Shown one piece after another: positions 24,858-31,834 of a stretch of DNA of 35,350 bases. A program made the position numbers and the translations under genes. This DNA is from Streptomyces sp. ISL-87. GTDB lineage: Bacteria; Actinomycetota; Actinomycetes; Streptomycetales; Streptomycetaceae. The notes under the pieces are model-generated. The model did no database searches and had not been told where the DNA came from. It was given only the letters and a program-made list of their open reading frames with translations. Each line of letters opens with the position of its first letter. Position 1 is the first letter of the stretch. Where the stretch lies: positions 1 to 35,350 of the forward strand of contig NZ_JAGGOY010000095.1 of assembly GCF_018614095.1 (NCBI RefSeq), written 5' to 3'.

Positions 24858-25664
24858 TCACCGTCGGCGGGGGGGGCTGACACGGGGGAGGCGGCTCAGG
24901 AGAGCGCCAGCCGCATGATCCGGCCTTCGCGCCCCAGCCATGGGGGCGGCGGCCGCGGTCCGGGCGCCCTGGACTCCCCGAAGTCCGAGAGTGTGGGCAT
25001 CGCGCGGTTCGGTGTGGGAGGCGGCGCGTAACCGGTCCCGCAGCAGGGTCAGTTCACGGCCGGGCGGGACGCCGAGCTCGCCGGCCAGCAACGTGCGCGT
25101 GTCCGCGTAGACCTCCAGGGCCTCGGCGAGCCGCCCGCAGCGGTGCAGGGCCAGCATGAGGTGCGCCCGCAGCCTCTCGTCCAGGGGGGACTCCTGGACC
25201 AGCGCCACCAGATCGGGCACCACGGCGTTGTGCCGGCCCAGGGCCAGCTCGCAGGCGACCAGCCGCTCCTGCGCCTGCCTGCGCAGCCCGCACAACCGCT
25301 CGCGCTGTCGCTCGGCGTCGGGCCCCGGCACGCCGGCGAGCGGCTCCCCGCCCCACAACTCCAGGGCCCGCGTGAGCAGATCGTGCGCCGGACCGGTCTC
25401 GCCGCGCTCGCTCAACTCCCGCCCGGCCGTCACCTGCCGCTTGAACACGATCGCGTCGACTGACTCCGCCGGCACCCGCAGTGCGTACCCGTCGCCGTCC
25501 GACACCAGCAGCCGGTCCCGGTCCTGGTCCCGGCCCCGTACCACGCGGCCGGGTTCGAGCAGGGCACGCAACCCCCACGCGTACGTACGCTTCCCACCGC
25601 CCGGCCGGGCGGCCGTTCCCCCCACACCGCCGAGATGAGATCCCGCAGCGCCCGCCTGTTCCGT
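24858..25664 (-). pseudogene. AfsR/SARP-type regulator fragment: wHTH end plus BTAD, frameshifted
   Basis: Read on the minus strand, about 25660 to 25590 encodes LISAVWGERPPGRAVGSVRT, the recognition half of the OmpR-like DNA-binding domain of SARP activators. The frame then breaks at 25581-25588, where GTACGTAC is one GTAC short, and resumes as TYAWGLRALLEPG. The BTAD follows (AESVDAIVF through LALHRCGRLAEALEVYADTR to GVPPGRELTLLRDRL), ending at the stop 24858 after a short tail. The first part of the DNA-binding domain and any start codon are missing; beyond 25664 the opposite strand carries another part of a similar protein. SARPs activate antibiotic pathways, but this copy cannot be functional as it stands. 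Confidence 0.8.
25581..25588. repeat. GTAC dinucleotide-like repeat at a frameshift
   Basis: Two GTAC units are present where three would restore the reading frame SVRTYAWG of the SARP fragment on the minus strand. Confidence 0.7.
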
Positions 25665-26025
25665 CTCCTGTCGGTCCCGCGGCTGGCGACGCTGGACCTC
25701 GCAGGGGCGGCGGCGCTGGCCGGGCTGGAGCCGTCGGAGGCGGAGCGGTACCTGGAACGGGTAACGGAGCTCGGACTCCTGGAGTCCCCGGCCCCGTTCA
25801 CCTACCGGTTTCACGATCTGCTGAGGGAGTTCGCCGCCGCGCGGTCCCGGCAGTGCGACGGACAGGAACGTACGGCGGCCCTCCTCCGGCTGGCCGACCA
25901 CATCCTGGCCTGCGCCCGCAACGCCTACGCCGCCGAGCGCCCGGGCCACCCGCTTACGGACCTGCCGGACCTGCTGACCCCCACGGTCTCGAACGGTACG
26001 CCCTCCGCCCCTTCGGCCTCTTCCG

Positions 26026-26064
26026 CCCCTTCCACCCCGTCCACCCCGTCCACCCCGTCCGCCC
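26026..26064 (+). repeat. 9-bp tandem repeat encoding a Ser/Thr-Pro linker
   Basis: Several copies of CCACCCCGT (encoding STP units) lie in the linker of the TPR-containing fragment. Confidence 0.6.
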
Positions 26065-27038
26065 CCGAGCGCGAAGGGCGGCCACCACTCGCGTTCCACC
26101 CCGAGGCCGTTCTCGCGGTAGCCGTACAGACCGTGGAGGCGGCCCCCTCGGCCGTCGGGCTCGTCGCCGATGCGGTGCTCGCCCTCGACCCGCTGCTCGA
26201 CGGCTCGTTCCTGTGGGCCGCCCTCATCGCCCCGGCCCATCGCATCCTGCGCGCCGCCGGGGAACAGGGCCATGTGCGCGCGGCCGGCCGCATCGGCTAC
26301 ATGCTGGGGGCCGCCCTCACCCGGCTGGGCAAGTTCGACGGGGCCGAGGGCACCCTCCAAGACGCCGAGCGCGCGGCCCGTGTGGTCGCCGACGAGGTCG
26401 TACGGACCGAAATCCTCACCTGCCGGGCTCTGGTCCGGCAGGGACGCGCCGACTGGGGGCGGGCCGACGCGCTCTACCGGGAGGCGATCACCGTCGGTGC
26501 GGCCTGTGGGAACGTGTGGGGCACCACCAACGCCCTCTCGAACAGCGTCAGCGCACTCCTGAACCTGCGCCGCTTCGGCGAGGCCGCCGAAGCCGGCCGG
26601 GCCAGTCTGACCGCCGCCCGCGACAGCGAGGACCGCTACGGCGAAGCCCATGCGCTCTACAGCCTGGGAATCGTCGCCCGGCACACCGGCAGCACGGACG
26701 AGGCGATCGCCCGGCACAGGCAGAGCGCCGAGCTGGGCGTGCGATGGGGCTACCCGGCCTTCGAGGTGATGAACCTGATCTCGGAGACCGCGGCCCATCT
26801 CGCGGCGAACCGCCCCTGGGATGCCGCGGAGTGCGGCGACCGCGCGCTGGCCGCCGCCCGCCGGGTCGGATGGCGCGCCGCCGAGGGGCGAACCCTGCAC
26901 CTCCTGGGCACCGCGCTCGCGGCGGTCGGTGACCGCGACCGTGCCAGGGCCCGGCTGAAGGAGGCCATGGTGCTCCTCGGCGCGCTCGGCCTGCCCGAAG
27001 CGGCGAAGGCCTCGGCCGTCCTGGCCTCGCTCCCCACC

Positions 27039-27106
27039 GAGCTACGCACTGAACTCCCCACCGAGCTACGCACTGAACTCCCCACCGAGCTCCCCACCGA
27101 GGCCGC
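27039..27106 (+). repeat. 24-bp tandem repeat at the end of the TPR fragment
   Basis: CTCCCCACCGAGCTACGCAC-GAA-type units occur twice in full and then as shorter CTCCCCACCGAG copies, encoding LPTELRTE repeats before the stop at 27111. Confidence 0.7.
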
Positions 27107-27113
27107 GCTCTGA

Positions 27114-27472
27114 CGGTCGCCGGCCGCCTCCGGGAGAAATTGCAGCAGGCACCGACATCGATACCGTCCGTTGCGTAGGCTTGCCGTCTACGGACGGCTC
27201 CGGCACCGCGGTGTCCTGCTGACGGGTATGGAGCCGCAGGCATACCAGGCGGTGCACCTTCCCATGTCCGACGGCTTATGGCTCACGGGCGGCCCGCGAT
27301 CGACGCCGATCGCCTCACGCGGGTCCAGCAGAGGCCACCCCGTTCCGGGGCCTCGTGACCGGTCACAGCTCGGGCACAGGCCAGACCGTCAGACTGGCCC
27401 GCCGAGCCGGCATCGACGTCCGCACCCGGACCGACCCGCGACCTCTGCCGCTCCCACCCCCGGAAGGACCCC
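27114..27472. other. intergenic stretch without a clear gene
   Basis: About 360 bases. A GTG-initiated frame near 27355 reads VTGHSSGTGQTVRLARRAGIDVR before losing sense; this resembles the end of DUF2493/SLOG-type nucleotide-binding proteins and may be a gene remnant. GGAAGGA before 27473 is a ribosome site for the next small ORF. Confidence 0.35.
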
Positions 27473-27661
27473 GTGAGCCACTACGAGTATGCCGACGCCG
27501 AAGACAAGCGCCTGATCGTCGAGCCCACCCGCACCGGCGTCCGCTTCATACCCGGCCCCACCGGTGTCGACGTCCCGCACCACCAGATCGAGGCCGTTAT
27601 CGCAGGCATCCGGGACGCGGCCTGCCAGGCCACCATGCGGGAGGCGGCCCCGGGCCCCTGA
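27473..27661 (+). CDS. small hypothetical protein
   Basis: 62 residues. GTG start with GGAAGGA five bases upstream. The sequence is mixed alpha/beta (RLIVEPTRTGVRFIPG, IEAVIAGIRDAA) without a family I can name. The same frame continues past its TGA into a recognisable membrane-protein tail (27680-27871), so the ORF may be either a real small protein or the front of a longer gene interrupted by a stop. Confidence 0.45.
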   Translation: MSHYEYADAEDKRLIVEPTRTGVRFIPGPTGVDVPHHQIEAVIAGIRDAACQATMREAAPGP

Positions 27662-27679
27662 TGGCTGGAGTCCAGGGCG

Positions 27680-27871
27680 CTGACGGCCGCGGCCGTCGCT
27701 CCCGCGGGCGCGGAGGTCCGCGTCGCCTACGACCCGGACCGCCGGGTGTCCCCGGCGGTGGAGGGCGATACCTCGCCCTGGAAGTCCGCTCTGTGGGCCG
27801 TGCTCCTCCTCGCCTTCAGTACCGGGATGGCCGCGAGGAGGCGCGCCCTGGACTCCGAGGACGCCCGGTGA
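27680..27871 (+). pseudogene. C-terminal fragment of a small membrane protein (possibly DUF3592-like)
   Basis: About 63 codons in one frame to TGA at 27869, without a start codon. VRVAYDPDRRVSPAVEG is the beta segment found before the last helix in DUF3592-type proteins; a hydrophobic segment SALWAVLLLAFSTGMAA follows. It is in frame with the 62-residue ORF just upstream, behind the TGA at 27659-27661. Confidence 0.45.
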
Positions 27872-27877
27872 GGCATG

Positions 27878-27897
27878 GGTCCCGGTGCGCCCGGGCC
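27878..27897. terminator. weak hairpin between convergent genes
   Basis: CCCGG-TGCGC-CCGGG at 27881-27895, extended by GG/CC with one bulged base, between the plus-strand fragment (stop 27871) and the minus-strand L,D-transpeptidase (stop 27904). Short, so only a possible terminator. Confidence 0.35.
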
Positions 27898-27903
27898 ACG
27901 GCA

Positions 27904-28611
27904 CTAGGTTCCGGGCTTGCGGCCGTAGACGTACACATCGTCACCGTTCTTGAGCATGTTCCAGTACGCCTTGGCGTCCGCGGGCCGCATGTTCACGCAG
28001 CCGCCCGACCCGGGCGGGTTCCACATGCTCTTGTTCACCGAGTGGAAGGCTATGCCGCCGTCGAAGAACTGTGAGTAGGGCATCTCGACGTCGTAGATGG
28101 TCGACCAGTGGTTGATGCTGCGGTAGTAGATCTTCTTCAGGCCGGTCCGGGTTTCGGTGCCGGCTTTGCCCGTGCGCACCGGGACGGGGCCGTAGACGAG
28201 TTCCCCGCCGTCCTGGACCCAGCTGAGCTGCCTGGTCAGGTCGACGCAGGCGATCCGCCCGAGGTTGACGGGGCATTTGCCCGCCCGGTTGGGGGTGTTG
28301 CCGGCCGCCCGCTGGTCCAGCATGGTGCTCATCGTGCGCCAGGTGAGCGGTCCCGCGTACCCCGCGGTGGGGGTGATGCCGTGCGTCGCCTGGAACGCCT
28401 TGACGGCGTTGCAGTCGGCCGCCGACTGCCACCCGTCGACCGGCCGCCCCAGAAACTGCTCGACCTGCCGCTGGTACGGCCCGGTGGTCACGTTGCAGGA
28501 CGCGGCCTGCGCCGTCCCGCCCCCGGCGACCACCAGCGGCGCCGCCAGCGCCACCGCGCCGCCGACCACTGCCGCTGCCCGTCGCCTCGTACGCTTCCGC
28601 ATGAATGTCAC
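27904..28611 (-). CDS. secreted L,D-transpeptidase (YkuD) with peptidoglycan-binding region
   Basis: 235 residues. The GTG at 28611 is chosen over ATGs at 28602 and 28629 because GGGAGG lies five bases upstream. It has an Arg-rich signal peptide (core about 11-30, cleavage near AQA-AS), a PG-binding_1-like helical region (about 40-105, VEQFLG, ADCNAVKAFQATHGI) and a YkuD catalytic domain (about 120-230) with His190 in AFHS and the catalytic Cys205 in GSGGCVNM. Such enzymes make 3-3 cross-links or attach proteins in the cell wall outside the membrane. The motif has Asn after CV instead of the usual Arg, as in a subset of actinobacterial proteins. Probably monocistronic. Confidence 0.9.
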   Translation of the reverse strand: MTFMRKRTRRRAAAVVGGAVALAAPLVVAGGGTAQAASCNVTTGPYQRQVEQFLGRPVDGWQSAADCNAVKAFQATHGITPTAGYAGPLTWRTMSTMLDQRAAGNTPNRAGKCPVNLGRIACVDLTRQLSWVQDGGELVYGPVPVRTGKAGTETRTGLKKIYYRSINHWSTIYDVEMPYSQFFDGGIAFHSVNKSMWNPPGSGGCVNMRPADAKAYWNMLKNGDDVYVYGRKPGT

Positions 28612-28784
28612 GTCGGCCTCCCGACGCATTTCTTCCCCGCCAGGAGCCGGAACGTGCCGGAGCTCGGGGTGAGTTGGGTTCCCGGGTCCGTAAATCACCT
28701 CGTACCAATGCCGTACGGGCGTGCACGGGGGTGATGCGGAGCACGCGGCCTGTTGGCGCGATGCCCCGCATCCCCTTCCGCGTC

Positions 28785-30668
28785 CTACCGGTCCTGGGAA
28801 AGCTCGTACAGCTCCCGGAACATGCCGCCCTCCACGGCCACGAGTTGGTCGAAGCTGCCCTGCTCGGTGATCCGCCCGGCGTCGAGGACGACGATGCGGT
28901 CGGCGAGCCGGCAGTTCTCCATGCGATGCGTGACGATGACCGTGATCCGCTCTTCCCTCATGTCCCGCAGCCCGGAGAAGACCATGTGCTCACCACGCGG
29001 GTCCATCGCGGACGTCGGCTCGTCCATGACCAGGAGTGCCGGGCGGCGGTGGAAGGCCCTGCCGCAGGCCAGGCGCTGCCACTGTCCGCCGGAGGGCTCG
29101 TGCCCACCCCACAGGGAGCGGGCCAGCAGTGTGTCCAGGCCGCCCGGGAACCCGGCGACGGTCAGCCTCATGCCGACCGCGTCCAGGGCCTCCCAGACGG
29201 CTTCCTCACCGCGCGGGCCGGGCTGGCCGAGGGTGATGTTCTCGCGGGCGGAGAAGGGCCAGTGGCCGTACGACTGGGTGACGAGGCCGACATGTGTCCA
29301 GGCGGTGCGCTGGTCGGAGTCCGAGGTGGGTACGCCGTCCCAGGAGACCGTGCCGGTGGTCGGGGCCGTCAGCGCGGTCAGGAGCCGGATCAGGGTGGAC
29401 TTCCCCGCTCCGTTCTCGCCGACGACGGCGACGACCTCGCCCCGGTTGAGGGTGAAGGACACCGGGCCCAGCGCGGGAGTGTCCTTGCCCGGGTAGGTGT
29501 ACGTGGCCTCCTCCAGCCGGATCTTCTCCGGAGCCTGCGCCACCTGAGGTCCGCGCGCTCCCGACTGCTCGGCGGACTGCTCGATGAAGGCGGCGTAGTC
29601 GCCGAGGTAGAGGGCGTGCTGGAACATCGCCGCGCCGTACACGACCAGGCTGCTCAGGGCGGCGGTGGAGGTCCGCATGGCGACGATGGCCGTACCGGCG
29701 GCGCCGATGGCCATGTACCCGCCGACGACGAGTCCGGCGAGCGCACCGTAGGTGAGGACGACGAACGCCCCGGAGGCGGTGGCGGCGATCAGGTAGACGG
29801 TGAGGTAGCGGGGGGCCGAGGAGACCATCCTGGAGTCGATGCGCCCGCACACGGCCTCGTACCAGTGGTGGCAGTACTCGCGCATGGAGTTCCCGCGCAG
29901 CTCGTCAGCGAGCTTCGGGGTGGTCAGGTGCCAGCGCATCATGTGCTTGATGTTCCGCGAGGCGATCGTCTCGTTGTGGAGGGCGTAGTCGAGGCGGGCG
30001 GCGTAGACCGAGCCCAGACCCCGGGGAATCACCGACAGCAGGAGCAGTGGCAGCAGGAGCGGGTGGACCACGGCGAGGACGGAGGCGACGGCGATCATGT
30101 CGATGAGGCCGCCGGTGAAGCCCAGCACGTCCTGCAGGAGCATGGCGGAACGGGCGGATCCGGTCTCGGCGGCCTCGGAGCGCTCGGTGAAGTCGGGGGC
30201 GTCGTAGGCGGCGAGATCGACGTCCATGTGGGCGTCGACCATGGCGAGGTCGGCGAGGGTGGACATGCCGGGGGCCAGTCGGCGGGCGGCGCTGCCGGAG
30301 GCGATGGAGGCCAGCGCCCCGAGCGCGGTCATCGCGGCCGCGACGATCAGCGGCCACGCGGCGGCCGTGATGCGCTCCTCCACGGTTCCGCCCGTCAGGA
30401 GCGGCCCCATCGCCCTGGAGATCGCCGCGAGGGCCGCCGCCGTGCAGATCCCGCCGAGGACCTGGGCGCAGACCAGTACGAAGAACGCGGTCCGGTTCAC
30501 GGCCAGAGCGAGGCGGGCGGTGTGGGCGAGGGAGGCCGGCACGCGGCGGGCCATCTGGACCAGCGACAGCCGCTCCATGGCCTGCTTGTGCTGACCCCAG
30601 GTGAACTTGAACTCCGGCGGCGCGGCCAGGACGGGTTTCTCCGCCTGCTTCCCAGTCTTCCCAGTCAT
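28785..30668 (-). CDS. ABC exporter, fused permease and ATPase
   Basis: 627 residues. ATG at 30668 with AAGGAG six bases upstream. A cytoplasmic N-tail (1-55) precedes a six-helix exporter domain (about 60-355) and an ATPase domain (about 382-627) with Walker A GENGAGKST (417-425), signature PSGGQ (525-529, Pro for the usual Leu), Walker B LLVMDE (545-550) and H-loop THRMEN. There is no peptidase domain. Similar half-transporters occur in natural-product and RiPP clusters of actinomycetes, but no biosynthetic gene stands beside it. It would work as a homodimer or with a partner encoded elsewhere. A 19-codon ORF overlaps its start (30665-30724). Confidence 0.9.
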   Translation of the reverse strand: MTGKTGKQAEKPVLAAPPEFKFTWGQHKQAMERLSLVQMARRVPASLAHTARLALAVNRTAFFVLVCAQVLGGICTAAALAAISRAMGPLLTGGTVEERITAAAWPLIVAAAMTALGALASIASGSAARRLAPGMSTLADLAMVDAHMDVDLAAYDAPDFTERSEAAETGSARSAMLLQDVLGFTGGLIDMIAVASVLAVVHPLLLPLLLLSVIPRGLGSVYAARLDYALHNETIASRNIKHMMRWHLTTPKLADELRGNSMREYCHHWYEAVCGRIDSRMVSSAPRYLTVYLIAATASGAFVVLTYGALAGLVVGGYMAIGAAGTAIVAMRTSTAALSSLVVYGAAMFQHALYLGDYAAFIEQSAEQSGARGPQVAQAPEKIRLEEATYTYPGKDTPALGPVSFTLNRGEVVAVVGENGAGKSTLIRLLTALTAPTTGTVSWDGVPTSDSDQRTAWTHVGLVTQSYGHWPFSARENITLGQPGPRGEEAVWEALDAVGMRLTVAGFPGGLDTLLARSLWGGHEPSGGQWQRLACGRAFHRRPALLVMDEPTSAMDPRGEHMVFSGLRDMREERITVIVTHRMENCRLADRIVVLDAGRITEQGSFDQLVAVEGGMFRELYELSQDR

Positions 30669-30724
30669 CTCGTGCTCCTTCGACTCGTCGGTGCGGGGCG
30701 CCAGTTCGGCCGGTGTGCCGGCAT
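30665..30724 (-). CDS. possible 19-residue leader ORF overlapping the ABC exporter start
   Basis: ATG at 30722-30724 begins MPAHRPNWRPAPTSRRSTR, whose TGA overlaps the exporter ATG as ATGA. This arrangement suggests translational coupling or a regulatory uORF. The ribosome site is poor and the composition (Arg/Pro-rich) could be chance in GC-rich DNA. Confidence 0.25.
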   Translation of the reverse strand: MPAHRPNWRPAPTSRRSTR

Positions 30725-31266
30725 GACGAAGAAGCCCACCCCCCGACGTGGGGGAAGGCGGGCGCGGTGTCCGGGGGAACTGGAGGGAGTGAGTAGACAG
30801 CAGGCCGGAGGGCGGAGCAACGGGATCTGGCCGACCTGCCGACGCCGGCGGCACCGGCCCGCTGGCGGTCCGTGTCGGGCCTCGGCGGAGCGCCGGGGAT
30901 GCCGGGACGCGGAGAACGGCCGGAACCCGTCGGTGAGTGGGGTGGGCCTTCGGAAATCGGTTGCGGCCCAGGGCGAGGGGGCGGGCTGACGGCTGACGGT
31001 GCTCGGCGGGTGCTCGTGCGGGAGGGCGATCGGGCGGGTGGGTGCTCGTGCAGGCGGCGGTCGGGTGGGCGGTGCTCGTGCGGGCGGGCGTCGGGCGGGC
31101 GCGGGCAGGGGAGAGCCGCTCACCACCGGAGCAGCGGATCCATCCTGAGGCGTGTCGTTCTGCGGCCGCGTGGGTGGTTTCCCCGCCGCGTCGTGGTGCG
31201 GCCGGGCGGCCGGGGCACGAGGATGGGGCCGCCCCCGCACCCCGACGTGCAGACAGGAGCTCTTCC
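30669..31266. other. long divergent intergenic region
   Basis: About 600 bases between the ABC exporter (minus) and the CBM48 gene (plus). Open frames here lack ribosome sites and look like shadows. It contains three GGTGCTCGTGC repeats at 31009, 31041 and 31071 and must hold both promoters, but no promoter sequence is convincing. Confidence 0.4.
31001..31090. repeat. three imperfect 30-32 bp repeats
   Basis: The core GGTGCTCGTGC appears at 31009-31019, 31041-31051 and 31071-31081, each followed by a G-rich GGGCGG-TCGGGC type sequence. Spacing is 32 and 30 bases. Confidence 0.65.
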
Positions 31267-31542
31267 GTGCTTGAACGCCAGCGCCGTAAGAAAGCGACCG
31301 AGGTCACCTTCGTCCTGCCGGCCGATGCCCCGCCCGGGCCGGTCAGCGTGGTCGGCTCGTTCAACGACTGGAAGCCCGGCACGCACGTCCTGGAGGCCCG
31401 GCTGGATGGCACACGGGCGGTCACCGTCGCCCTGCCCGCCAAGAGCACCCACTCGTTCCGCTACCTCGCGGCGGGGGACTACTGGTTCAACGACGAGGCC
31501 GCCGACGGCCAGGACGGCCCCAACTGTCGCCTGGACACCTGA
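31267..31542 (+). CDS. small CBM48/isoamylase early-set domain protein
   Basis: 91 residues. GTG at 31267 with AGGAG seven bases upstream; the longer upstream frame is noise. After a basic start the whole protein is one immunoglobulin-like CBM48 domain: TFVLPADAPPGPVSVVGSFNDW, then strands to FRYLAAGDYWFNDE. The V-G-S-F-N-D-W motif is the glycogen/starch-contacting loop shared with AMPK-beta and branching enzymes. No catalytic domain is attached, and such stand-alone domains are common in Streptomyces with unknown role, perhaps glycogen binding. Cytoplasmic. Confidence 0.85.
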   Translation: MLERQRRKKATEVTFVLPADAPPGPVSVVGSFNDWKPGTHVLEARLDGTRAVTVALPAKSTHSFRYLAAGDYWFNDEAADGQDGPNCRLDT

Positions 31543-31640
31543 CACCGGCTCCTCCAGGACGGGGACGCCGGGGCCGGAAGGTCCCGGCTGTCACCTGGAG
31601 GCCTCCTGCCGAGGCCCCGGCGCCATGTATCCGGTGCTGC

Positions 31641-31704
31641 CGGTCAGCCGGTCAGCCGGTCAGCCGGTCAGCGGGTCAGCCGGTCGGCTGGTCAGCCGGT
31701 CAGG
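31641..31704. repeat. eight-copy 8-bp tandem repeat CGGTCAGC
   Basis: Eight consecutive units at 31641-31704; units 1-4 are perfect and the rest differ by one base. They lie about 130-190 bases upstream of the amino acid oxidase start. Confidence 0.9.
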
Positions 31705-31834
31705 GTGGTCAACGCGTGGGCCACGCAACTCTACGGTGTCAGCATTGAGTTGACCGCTGCACGTTCGGGTGGTTCCGCCGGGGTCTACGCGCGTCCGGTG
31801 CTCGGGGCCGCTGCGGGGCCCCGAGGGTGGGTTC

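Larger units (their letters stand above)
25635..27113 (+). pseudogene. C-terminal half of an AfsR-like regulator (end of ATPase module plus TPRs)
   Basis: An open frame of 492 codons. Residues about 5-75 (RLFRLLSV, LAGAAALAGL, YLERVTELGLLE, YRFHDLLREFA) match the winged-helix end of the NB-ARC ATPase module in AfsR-type activators. An S/T/P linker (about 120-140) and TPR-like helical pairs (about 200-465) follow. The DNA-binding, BTAD and Walker-containing parts are absent and the ATG at 25635 has no ribosome site. The missing wHTH and BTAD lie immediately to the left on the opposite strand, so this looks like one regulator gene broken by inversion with loss of the middle. If expressed, it would be a TPR protein without an effector domain. 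The end is an expanding 24-bp repeat. Confidence 0.72.

Noticed and set aside
28605..30989. 794-codon plus-strand open frame
   Set aside because: Antisense to the ABC exporter with Walker motifs; composition is Gly/Arg/Val shadow sequence.
31641..31704. possible CRISPR array
   Set aside because: Head-to-tail 8-bp units without spacers and no cas genes nearby.
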